From contig CM022300.1 in NCBI GenBank assembly GCA_011799875.1, forward strand, positions 234,434,807-234,498,806: DNA of 64,000 bases, given 5' to 3'. This DNA comes from Thinopyrum elongatum (Eukaryota; Streptophyta; Magnoliopsida; Poales; Poaceae). Of the stretch, positions 34,068 through 45,152 are shown piece by piece. The translations under genes and the position numbers were made by a program. Position 1 is the stretch's first letter. Each line of letters begins with the position of its first letter. Below the pieces are notes generated by a model. That model did no database searches. It had not been told where the DNA came from and saw only the letters and a list, made by a program, of their open reading frames with translations.

Positions 34068-34280
34068 ACCACCAACTTTTGCCTGGGGGGAACGCGAGAA
34101 GACCAGGTACCCGGACCTGGTAGGGTAGCGTGTGCCAGGTGGGGCCTAAGCACAACCCCTGTGTCCAGCCCCCTCGCACGATCCTCCGGAGGGGGAAGCT
34201 GTGGGGTGTTGCCGGGTGTAGAGCCGAGAGGCTATCCTGAGGTTGGTGCGGCCGTGAGGGTGCCCTCAGTTGTTTATTCA

Positions 34281-34460
34281 CCAGCGCGGAGCATGGTGCT
34301 TCCACTTTATCGTGGGCATAGTCGCTCCTCGACGGTGTCGTCCGCCAGCGCGGAGAATGGGGCTTCCACTGGTGCGTGGGCATAGTCGCTCCTCGACCGT
34401 GTCGTCCGCCAACGCGGAGCATGGGGCTTCCACTAGTACGTCGGTGGGAGTTCCCGCTGG
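34281..34460 (+). repeat. 64-bp tandem repeat, three copies, in the tail of A
   Basis: 'ccagcgcggagcatgg'-type starts at 34281, 34345 and 34409, followed by 'cttccact'. Element B has two copies (about 51713 and 51777). Confidence 0.85.
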
Positions 34461-34674
34461 GGGAGACTCCGGGGCGTGTACAACCCTGTTTGTACGCGTG
34501 GCTAGCACAACAGAACTGGAGGAGGTGTATCTGGGCACTCGTGAGCCAGCGCGGGACTCACGAGGCCCTACCTCAAGGCGGGTTGCGCCTGATTTTTGCC
34601 ACGCGGGGCACGCATAAGAAACCTGTGGGGCGATGGGGGGTCCTACACCGAATGCCCCTCCGGAGGTTATCGCA

Positions 34675-35060
34675 TGAGAAGGCCGGACACCAATGACCCC
34701 AGGAGGTGACGTGAACGGGGCCGGCCCGCCAGACAAAGCTCAGTCATTGGTTTTAGCGACACTGTAGGGACGGACCTGAGCACAGACGCCGTGCCAAGTC
34801 TTCTCATGCAACAATCCCACTGAAAAACAGCCAGCGCACGGCTCCTACTGCGGCGAATCGCCGAACTGCGGTTGTACGAACTGGGCCGTGCGCCCGCACT
34901 TGCCCACATGCGATTAGCTCATGCGAGAACAAGGCACCAAGGACCACAGGAGGTGACGCGCACGGGAGCTGGCCCGCGGGACAGAGCTCGGTCACTTGGG
35001 TTTGTCGACGCTGCATGGACAAACCCGAGCACAGACGCCGTGCTAGTCCTTAATCATGAT
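34675..35060 (+). repeat. About 245-bp imperfect duplication in the tail of A
   Basis: Two blocks share 'caggaggtgacg', 'gacagagctcggtca'-like text and 'gagcacagacgccgtgc' (near 34775 and 35020). The same pair exists in B (about 52055 and 52300), and element C inserted in B's second copy. Confidence 0.8.
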
Positions 35061-35308
35061 GTGGTCGCGGGCGGGTTTGCGAGGGCGCCCTCAGTTGAAC
35101 AAACCAAAAAGTCACCTGGCACCATCGTTGTAGAAGCGTTGAAGTAACTGAAGATGTGTACTATAGAGATCGCTCCTCACGAGCCGACCGGCTCCTGAGT
35201 CCCGGGAGGCTCCGGAAGTCCGGGGGGCTCGCAATGGTCCGTCACCTCCTCGGTCAGGACAGCCTGGAGCCTGGCCTCGCGAGCCGCCAAGGCTCCCTGC
35301 ATGAGGCG

Positions 35309-35723
35309 CTAGTATGAGGCGGCCACGTTCAGCAGGCTGAACGACATGTGGATGTAGCTGCAGGGGTAGCCCCCGCTCCGGCCGACGCGGGACGGCCAGA
35401 AGAGGTCCTGCGAAGCAACCCTGTTGAGGCTTGGGATGTTGACGCACACGCGCAGTTCACCACCCATGTCATGGGCGGCAGCTGCACTGGATGGTGTGGG
35501 GCGACGCTCGCCACGCATGGCTCGCGCCTCCTGAAGCTCCTCGATTGCCTTGGTGATGAACTCCTGAGCGCCCAGCGCCTCGCGCCTTGCGCCTTGCTCA
35601 CGAAGGCGCGCCTCGAAGCACGCCTTCACGTGGAGCCCGAACGACTCCCTCGTCACGCTGGTCAGGTCAGAGGCCCTCCAGAGGAGAGCCCCTGAGCCTG
35701 TCCTGAGGGGGGCGCCGGGCGCA
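35309..35723 (-). pseudogene. Collapsed reverse transcriptase segment of element A
   Basis: Frame 35656-35309 reads 'TRESFGLHVKACFEARL', then 'ELRVCVNIPSLNRVASQDLFW', then 'PCSYIHMSFSLLNVAASY'. The middle piece is the RT fingers motif (normally C-V-D-F/Y..L-N-K) and the last is the later 'MPFGL.NAGATFQ' motif. The palm region between them, with the first catalytic Asp, and the later YVDD motif are missing. No RNase H or integrase follows before the tail. The element could not reverse transcribe with its own enzyme. Confidence 0.6.
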
Positions 35724-35728
35724 CCTCC

Positions 35729-38190
35729 CTATGCGAGAGGGAAAGACGCCCTAGCAGAGGGCGCGGGGCCTGAGGCACGACCGTCGAGCGCCCCAGCCTC
35801 CTGACGGCCCTTTGGGAGGAGCTGCTTCTTCTTCTTGGGGATGGCCTCAGGAGGCAGGATGGCACCCTCGTCATCTGAGTTCTCGACCGCCGCGGCCTGG
35901 TAGGTGCGCTCGAGGGAGCACACCGCATCCTTTTTGTTGCAGGCGACCGTGATGATGCCGCCACTCCTTGGCATCTTGAGGACATTGTAGCTATGGTGAG
36001 TTGCTGCCATGAACTTCGCGAGGACCGGATACCCGAGGATGGCATTGTACGGGAGGTGGATGTGGGCGACGTCAAAATCGATGAGCTCGGTGCGGTAGTT
36101 GTCGTGCTTGCCGAAGGTGACAGGGAGGCGAATCTGCCCTATGGGAACGGTGGAGCCATCGGTCACCCCTGAGAAAGGCTTGGTGGGCAGAAGCTGGCCA
36201 TATGGTACTTGGAGCGTTTCAAACATCTCGACAGAGAGAACATTGAGCCCAGCGCCACCGTCGATGAGGGTCTTGGTGACAAGGACGTTGCTGATGGTTG
36301 GCGTGCAGAGCATTGGGAGCGCGCCGGCGGCGGCTGAGCACTTGAGCTGGTCCATGGAGTCAAAGGTGATGGCGTGCTTGGACCACCTGAGGGGGTGCGA
36401 CGCCTCGAGCTTGGGAAGGGCCGCGTTCACCTCACGAGCGAATTGCTTGAAGATGCGATGAGAGGTGGGAGCCTGAGCGCCACCCAAGATGCAGGCGATC
36501 GCGCGAGGCTGTTGGAAGCCCCCAGCCCCATCATCTTGCCGGTTGTCGTCGTTTCTCCCTGGTGGTGGCAGCAGCGGAGGGAGGCCGGCATTGCCCTGGG
36601 GGCGATCCTCGCGAGGCTTGTCCCGCCAAGGGCCCTCACGAGGCTGGCCCTGCCAGCGGTCCTCATGGTGTTGGTCGCGCCAGTCCTGGCGGGGGTCGCG
36701 GTTCTCCCAGCGGCCTCCTCCATGTCCTTAGTAGCGGTCGTTGTGCTCAGGGCGGCGGCCAAAGCGCCCGTCGCGGATTGCCCTAAGCTCCTGGCAGTAG
36801 TTGGTGTTGTGGCTGTGGACATTGTGGAAGACGCGGAACGAGCGGTTGCCCCTGGGAGGCTCATCATGGTCACGACCATGCTTCACCTCGGGCTCCGCGG
36901 CCAGCACGGCGGGGCCCTTACGCTTCACATCCTTAGCCTTGGCCTTCTTGTCTTCAGGATCGACCTCCGGAAGCTCCAGGAGGGAGAGACGACCTTCCTC
37001 GACCCTCGCACATCTAGTTGCCATGTTGAACATGTCCAGAGCCAAACACAAGTCCTCGTGGATGGCGAGCTCCTCCTTCATCTTGACGTCCCAGACGCCA
37101 TCAGAGAACGCCGTGATGATGGCCTTGTCCGACACCTTCGGGATCTTGAGGCGAACATTCCTGAAGCGTTGTATCTACTTGTGCAAAATTTCGCCTGGCT
37201 GCTGCTTTATGCGCTGCAGGTCGCCTGCTGCAGGAGCACGGTCACGAGTGCCCTGGAAGTTGGCGATGAAGACCTCGTGTAGCTCGTCCCAGGAGGAGAT
37301 CGACCCCACCGGAAGGTTCAGGAGTCAAGAACGCACGCCATCCTTCAGGGCCATGGGGAACCAGTTCGCCATGACCTTGTCATTGACGTTCGCCGCCTCG
37401 ATGCTCAGCTCGTAGAGCTAGAGGAACTCAGCGGGGTCGGGGGTGCCGTCGTAGCGTGAAGGCAGATCCAGCTTGAACTTGCCCGGCCAAACAACGCGAT
37501 GCAGCTCTGGGGTGAAAGCACGGCAGCCTGCCGCATTCACAGCTGCCGGTCGCATGGGGGAGCTTGATCTTGGCACCCACGCGCTACCGCCTCCAGCGGC
37601 ACACGGTCTTGATGCGGTGGCGCTGGAAGCGCACGCGCTTCTCCTTGGGGCCTCTGCACCACCTGGCAGCTTCGTTCATCGCGCGCTGGCACCCTGCACG
37701 GCGGGTCGTGTTGGGGTGCCTCTCGGCTGGGCTCGGTGTCCGCGCCATGCAGAGGAGGAGGAGGAGGTGCGCTGTGAGCCACATCACCCGCCAGGGATGG
37801 CGGGGGACGGGGCGAACGGGATGGTGCAGGGGCCTCACCGGCGGTGTTGACAAGCTCGGCGATGCGGCCGAGCCAGTCGTCGTAGAGGTCATTCGCTGGG
37901 CAATAACGCAGAATCTCTCGTGCCATGAGCAGCGCAGCCTGCACGTTTGCCGGCCTGCGACGAACATGAGAAGACGACGCCGTAGCCGGAGTGCGTGATG
38001 AAGTTGCGGTGCGGCCATCGCGCCGCACGGACGGTGGCAGCGACGAATCTTGCTGTTTGCGAGCAGCATGGTCAGTGGCAGCGTTAGCCACTGGGGAGGC
38101 AGAGCGGTGAGGAGCGCCGTTGCCCACAGGTGCCGTCTGGGCGACGCAAGCGGCCCGGCGCTCGGCACGAACACGGTGAGCGTCGGCCAT
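35729..38190 (-). pseudogene. Element A gag-protease polyprotein
   Basis: Minus-strand ATG at 38188-38190 (M-A-D-A-H-R-V-R-A-E-R), 73 bp inside the PBS. The gag core lies at about 37460-36970 ('YDGTPDPAEFL', 'MANWFPMALKDG', 'SDKAIITAFSDGVWD'), then 'VFHNVHSHNTNYCQEL'. The protease segment 36487-35729 is open for 252 codons and has 'LIDGGAGLNVLS' and 'ILGYPVLAKFMAA'. At least five stops break the gag part (for example at 37537 and before 37135). It is closely similar to the polyprotein of element G. Confidence 0.85.
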
Positions 38191-38242
38191 CGGAGCGACA
38201 GAACGGCGGCGGAATGAACAGTGGAGGAGAGGCTTCGACACG

Positions 38243-38262
38243 CCCCTACCTGGCGCGCCAAA
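38243..38262 (-). other. Primer-binding site of element A
   Basis: 'ccctacctggcgcgccaaa' is the complement of the family PBS and touches the 5' LTR start at 38263. Confidence 0.85.
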
Positions 38263-38504
38263 TGTCGGATTCAAGGCTCCGCAGACCCAATAAAGGTTCG
38301 AACTCTGGGGCATGTGCGAAGGACTCAACCTATCCAGCCAACCAGCTCGTTGCCCTACGGCATAGCTCGATGCACACGAACAAGGAAGAAGATGAACACG
38401 ACAGTTTACCCAGGTTCGGGCCACCTTGCGGTGTAAGACCCTACTCCTACTTTGTGGTGGATTGGCCTCATGAGGGGCTGAGGATGAACTAATACAACGG
38501 ATGA
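38263..38504 (-). repeat. 5' LTR of element A, inner 242 bp
   Basis: Starts 'tgtcggattcaaggctccgc' and aligns with 30819-31060. It breaks off after 'acaacggatga' where the Sukkula-like element begins. Confidence 0.85.
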
Positions 38505-38510
38505 GGGGCT

Positions 38511-41036
38511 GGGTATCGAACGGATTAATGGTGATGTTGCAGCAGACACTAAGCATTGTATGGTGGCTAACTTACGAGTACAAGAGTAATAAGAGAAACT
38601 ACGCATAACGGTCGCAAACTAGTAATGATCAATAAGTGATCCTAAACTACTTACGAATCAAATATAACCCCACCGTGTTCTCTTCTCGAACTCACTCGAA
38701 AAGAGACGGTAACGGTTACGCACGTGGTTGGTGTATTTTAATTCTGATCTGGTGTCAAGTTCTCTACAACCGGATATTAAAAATTCTCATCTGCCACATA
38801 ACTGCGAGCACGGCTTCCGGAAAGATTAAACCCTGAAGGGTTGTCCCAACTTAGTCCGTCACAAACTCTCACGATCCGAGGAGCAAAATCCTCCTCCCGG
38901 GACAACCCGATCAAGCTCGGAATCCTGGTGCACAAGACATTTCGACAATGATAAAACAAAACCAGCAAGACCTCCCGATGTGCCGACACCCTGATAGGAG
39001 CCGTGCGTATCTCGTCTCAGGCCACGATCGGATGAGCAGTCAGTACAACTAAAACCTGTCCTCGAGTTTCCCCGTGGTGGCGCTGCAAGGGGCTCTAGTT
39101 TGGACCAGCACCATCAGCACTGGTCCCCCTGTATTATGTGGAATTAAGAATCCTCGGGGACGCGACCCCTATGCAAATTAATTATTTATCAGTATTATTA
39201 TGTTGGCAAATTTTAAAACAAAAGTTAGGCCTTACTAGAAGAGTTTTAAACAAAGCGAACTGTCAAGGGGGGCCCATAAACCCCGACCGTGTTAGGAACG
39301 CAAAATCAAGGAACATAGCACCGGTATAACGAAAACTAGGGCGGCAAGAGTGGAACAAAACACCAGGCAAAAGGCCGAGCCTTCCACCCTTTACCAAGTA
39401 TATATGTGCATTAATTAAATAAGAGATATTGTGATATCCCATGATATCCATGTCCCAATAAGAAACAACCTGCAACTAGCAACGTTATAAGAGGGGCTGA
39501 GCAAGCGGTAACATAGCCAAACAACGGTTTGCTAGGTAGGTGGAAAAAGGTTAGAGGCTTATCATGGCAAATTGGGAGGCTTGATAAATAAGTGGTAGGT
39601 AGCGCGACATAGGGATAGCATCAAGACAACTAGCAAAGCAAAGATGGTAGTGGTATCCAGGGTAATGGTCATCTTGCCTGAAATCCCGATAAGAAGAAGA
39701 CCGAATCCATGAAGAAGACGAACGGGCGTAGTCGAACGATTCCACACAATCGCAACGTAACCAGAACTATCGAGAAGAAGCACAACCGGAAAAAAGCAAA
39801 CAACATGATAAACCAACAAGCATAAACATGGCATGATGCGCAACCAAGTATGATGCATGTCCGGTTTAATGATTCATAGCATGGCAAGTGCATCAAACAA
39901 TACTACAAATTAAGTGGAGCTCAATATGCAACGAGTTGCATATTGACGGAACTTCACAACAATTATTTAGTTCTCTCCCGTTTATGTAAAAGACAAGATT
40001 AAATGTTGGTTAACATGGCAAAAGGTGAAGCATAATAAAACTATCTATCTAGGCAAGTTTAAATGAGGCCGGAAACAACAAACAACAATTCCGGAAAATC
40101 CTCATATGCAATTTACGAATTTGGTACTGTTCTGCCCTAAGTCATATTTTAGAGTTGTTAAACATGCAAAGTAATGCCACCATGTTAATCTATGCATTTT
40201 TCCACCCAATTTACATATAAAGTTTATTTAATTCGGAGCTACGGTTAATTAGTTATGAAATAAACCATATTAGCATGTTATTTGGCAAATTAAATGCAAA
40301 CAACATTTTAAACATTTTTAATATGGATGAAAGTTGGACATTGTGAAACTACACGAAATTCTAAGCATTTTACATGTTTAAATCATTTTAATCCGATCCA
40401 CGGTTAGTGAGATATGATATGCATGAAACTTAGGGGGTTTTCTGAAAACAGCCGTTCAGCGGATAATTGGACAAATTCATAGCAGCGGAAAAAAAAAACA
40501 CTACGGGCCGAAATCTGGAATAGGCGCTGGCGGGCAGCTCACCATGGGCCAAGGCCCGGTCAGTGGAGAGGCTTGGGGCAGGCAGAGCCAGCTGGGCCTT
40601 GGAGAGGCGCACAGCCCACGCGAGCAGGAACAGGGGAGGCGGGGGCCTGACGAGCGACCTCCTGCTCGTTGTAGAGGAAGCAGAGGCCAGAGACAGTGGA
40701 CTTGGTGGAGGGCGGCGTGACGGGAAGCAGGGGTGGCTGGATCCGAACAAGAGGGCGGCGGGGATCTCCATTCTGAGGTAGTCCGTGGCAGATCGGGGCG
40801 GAGATGAGGCGGGGCTCGCCGTCTTCGACAGAGCAAAACAACTATAGCAGCAGGGGAGCAGGTGGGGCTGCTGGGACTCTAGTGAGCTGGGGAGGTCTGG
40901 CGGGCGAGGAACAGCGTGGGCTTTGGCAGGGACACAGGGTCATGGGGCGGCCGGGAATGAAGGGAGGCGGTGCGGGGCGAACCGGACATGAGGAGGCCGT
41001 TGGCCATGGCGTCAGGCGGAGCTCCTGAACACAAAA

Positions 41037-41085
<49 letters not shown>

Positions 41086-41896
41086 TTAGAGAGAGAGGGG
41101 AAGATGAAGAACAGGACGGGAGGAGGAGGCAAGGTGCTGGCCTGCGGGAGGTGGTCGCTGGCAGCGGGCGCAGGTGATCGAGGAGCTCCTCTCCTCGGGC
41201 GCCCGGGCGTGAGGGGATCGGGAGGAAGCAGGGCGAGGTGGCCGTGAGAGCTCATTGCATAGGCTGCTGCGGGCACGAGGATGAGGAGGTGGGCATGCGA
41301 GGTGGAGCTCGGGCGCGTTGGATCGGGGAAGGTGGAGGCTTGGCTGGGTGGATCGGGCAGGGGACATCCCAAGGGGGATTTGGTGAAGTGGCGGCGGCTG
41401 GGAGGATGGGACATCTCCCTAGATTTTAGGGTTTGGTCTGGTTATATAGGAGGTGGATTTTGGGCAGGGGCTATTTGGTCCCTTCGATCGTGATCGGATG
41501 GTCCGAGATAAATAGGTTAGGAAGTCCAAACAATGAACTGAAGATATTTGGGGGATGTTTGGGGATGATCCGAATCCAACGGTGACGACTGCCCGGGTCG
41601 GGTTCGGGACAGCTTTCGGACGCGCACGAGGGGTTTGATGAAAGAGAGGGGAGTTTGGTGAGCTCAGAGAAGAGAGAGAAAAGAGCGGTCTGGTTGACCT
41701 GAGAGGAGGTCAACAGAGACAACAGAGACAAGGAAGAAGCTGCAACTATGAGCGGATGCAAGTTTGAAAACAATGATGGCACCGGAGTACCGATGCAATG
41801 CATATGATGCGATGATGAATGCAACAAACAAAAGAAACACACGCAACAACGAAAATAAATGGAAGGCGTCTGGAGCATCGGTCTCAGGTCGTCACA
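38511..41896 (-). repeat. 3' LTR of the Sukkula-like element, outer end deleted
   Basis: Aligns with 45614-48902 from 'gggtat' on. It contains a 68-bp segment (about 39549-39617) absent from the other LTR, and a (GA)n run. Long ORFs inside are shadows. Confidence 0.85.
41039..41099 (+). repeat. (GA)n microsatellite in the left Sukkula-like LTR
   Basis: About 21 GA units at 41039-41081. The partner LTR has a clearly shorter run at about 48075-48097. Confidence 0.9.
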
Positions 41897-44800
41897 ACTC
41901 TCCTCCACTTACAAGAGATCTCGCCCCGAGATCTAGGGATGAAAACGGACGGGAAGAGGAAGAGGTAGAACAAAGTTGCTTCTTCGACAAACAAGTGAAA
42001 CCATGAACCTTGAGATGTTGTGAAGCTTGAAGAAATGACATGACGGAGATGAACGAAACTTAAAATACCCCGTTAGACAAGAGGAACAAGGAGGAGAACC
42101 AAGAGCTCAAAGGACAAGATAGATTTTGAAACCACTCTGGTTAAACGAAATAGAGAAGGAATAAGAACGAAAGAATACGGACAACACTCCGGCTGAAAAG
42201 CGAAGGAATTTAACATGAGGATGACAAGATGTGATGATACTTGATGACTGCAACAACACGAAGCCTCCGTGACGAATGGAAGATAGCTAGATAATGGAAT
42301 TAAGAGAACAGAGAAGAAAACAACATCGTGCACCACAAGGATAAACTTGAAAGAGCACGCTTACGAGAAAGGCTAGAACGGAGTTGTTGGAAATGAAGAG
42401 ATGCAAAACTCCACTTCAAAAGATAAGGCAGAATGAATTGCACTTCGAAATGTAAGAAGAAGAATGCTTGAGCTCCTTCAACAAGAATCTTTACAAACAC
42501 TTCGAGAAAGACTGAAATCTTTGATGAACCACCATGTAGAGCCTCCATGAAGAACTCCGGTAAGAAAAGAGATGGTAGGAAGAAAGCGAAGGTTGAAAAA
42601 TAACAAGATGAAAACCTTGTGATGATTTATATGGAGCTTCGCGATGAAATAATTGAGAGAGCTTGGAAATCTGGAAGAGAACATGAAGCACTTGAAACCA
42701 AGAATTTGATATCACGAACGAACTCCGAAAGAAGGAATTAATCACTTGGATGAAACAAGAATAAGAATTATGTTATGCGTATCCTTCACCAATTTAAATT
42801 GATGACAAGCAACAGATTTGGCATACTACTTATTCTTCTTGCAAGGTTTGAGGAGAGATATAACACAAACTTGGGAAAATCATGAACGACTCACAGGTAG
42901 GATTTTGAAAAAAAAACCCAATGAATTGATATGATAACAAGAGAGGAGGAAATCTAGAACGAACCACCGTAAGAATTGAAAATGAATGAAGAAAAGGGAA
43001 CGAATCACCGGGAAGAATTAGATGACGAACGAAGATGCTTGAGAGAGTTAAGATGCAAGAGAACGAAGAGATCACGAGATGACTAACGAATACTTGAACG
43101 ATGCACCGATAGAATATGGAGATGAACGAAGAGGCATCAATTTAGCATAATTGGCGAACGAAGCTGAAAACTTAGAACGAAGAAATCTTCTAAAATGATG
43201 GTCTTCGGAGGAATAAAATGGAAATAATTCTCACAATTGAAAACAATTATGAGGATGGCATGAAGCTAGAACCATGAATCTTCAAGAGAACCGAGCAAGA
43301 TTTAGGTGAAACTTCTTCTTCGGTCTTAATGCTGAGAATGACGACGAGGAACACCGCCAAAATTGTTGAGACACTCCGGAACAATGATGAATATTAATGT
43401 TGAGCCAAAGATGCGAAGAATTTGAAAACGAACTTGGAGAAGGCATATGACTGATGAAATTCATACTTATGTCAAACTTTGAAAGAATTTGAGAATAGCT
43501 CTGGAAAAAATAGAAGAGTCAGGTAGGATCCTGGGAAAGACCTGTGGGTTATGGGCCCACTCAAAAAGAACACCGTTGAAACGATTGCTTAGGAAGGGAT
43601 AATGCACCGGTTAATTAAATGGCTTGAATGAGATCACAACCTCGAAACAGCTTGAACGGATTTAATACGGAAAACATGAGTCTATTGAGATATCTTCAGC
43701 ACTCCGAAACAATTGAATAGCAAGCGGGGAACGATTATGAGGGGCACTAGCATGGGAAAGAATTTGAAACGAGGAAAGGGATAAGATCAACACCGAAAGC
43801 TTGCATTGAATCCACCGGAGAAAAGAAAGAAAAAAAAGAATGAAAGAACGATTAACTTGAAACTCCTGAGCATCTCCACGAGAAATCGCCGGCTAAGATC
43901 ATCGAAGGAAAGAATGAAGAAACTTCACATGAATAAAATGGATACTTGATTAAGATATCTCAGTCCTTGAAGAAAAGGGTGGGATGTTGGGAAAACAAAG
44001 GCAACTTGGGACAGATGAAACGGACAAATCCTCAGGCTTCTCAACAGCGCCCATATGGAATAACTTGAAGAGCAGTGAACCGGTTGAAAAGGATTGACAT
44101 GACAATCTCGATGATCAAGAAGGATTAGCACTCCCATAGAAATATGAGAACACCGCTTAGGAAAAGGTATGGAATCAACACTTGACTTCGAAGCAACTCG
44201 AATACCACAAATAAAACAAAACAAAGCATTTGGCTTGGAAAATAAGCCGGAACAAACATATGATAGAGATTTCGTCCGAAATTTTTGTGGTGGGGCCCAC
44301 ACGGGCTCGATCGTACAGCACCATCATGTACAAGGCAGTGCACATGACATACAAAGCGTCCCCGAGTCAGCATAGCCAAGGACTCTTTAAGACACAACGA
44401 GACTACTATAAAAAGACCATGGACAGGCGGACAACTAGACGTCGAACCCCAATCTCATATCATGCATCTGTCGGAAAGATATCCTAGGTAACTACTTGAA
44501 TTCCCACCTATGAACTCCCGAAAATTTTGGTTATGCAATCCGGTACAACAAGTACAAGGAGCAAAATATCATCACACAACTCCTAGCAGAATTCTACGCT
44601 CCAAATGTACTACCTCCATCAACACATAACCAAGAACCTCGGAAACTGTGTACCTCAGACCTTCGAAAAACATCCGATATACTAGCTGTGGCAATACATC
44701 TTATCGCTCTCCCCAGTACTGGGTGGCGCCAAACTACTCTCACCACAAAGAGTATAGAAGCGTTTTCGATGTCGGCGTCCTCTGGTATTCTGGAACTGAA

Positions 44801-45152
44801 ACGATAAGCACTGTGACAAAAACACCTTGGAGCTCAACTCCCCGGGACACTGCCACAACCCCTAAATGTCAGGAGGCACCAAGACAGAATTCCCGTCACA
44901 ATGATATCGGACCGATTCCATAATACCCGCGTGATCCTAAATAAAAAATTGAGCAAAAAAAAGGAGAGTGATGGATCCAAAACACCTACATCATGAGTCC
45001 TCACCAGAGCGACGATGGGGATGAGGAGTAAAAAGAATTCGTACTCTCGGATATAACTAGACTCAAAATAGCTTATTTTTCTAGACTCAACGACGGCAGC
45101 GGTTCGATCAATCAAGGGGGCTCCTGCGGTCGGTAAGGCTCTGATACCAACT
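41897..45152 (-). other. Non-coding interior of the Sukkula-like element
   Basis: It is very purine-rich on the plus strand (gaa/aga words throughout 41900-44300). No ORF has a recognisable domain. This fits the conserved structured but non-coding interior of LARD elements. Confidence 0.75.
45137..45149 (-). other. tRNA-iMet primer-binding site of the Sukkula-like element
   Basis: 'ggctctgatacca' is the exact complement of TGGTATCAGAGCC, three bases from the LTR edge. Confidence 0.9.

Larger units (their letters stand above)
32820..35160. other. Non-coding repetitive tail of element A
   Basis: No protein domain is present. From about 33560 it aligns with 51150-52395 of element B, so it is a shared structural part of the family between the antisense gene and pol. 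It is made of several short tandem duplications, listed separately. Confidence 0.7.

Noticed and set aside
36374..37282. 302-codon plus-strand ORF
   Set aside because: Shadow of the gag-protease coding strand of element A.
45137..45149. tRNA gene
   Set aside because: Only a 13-base complement of initiator tRNA is present, at the position of a primer-binding site; there is no cloverleaf.
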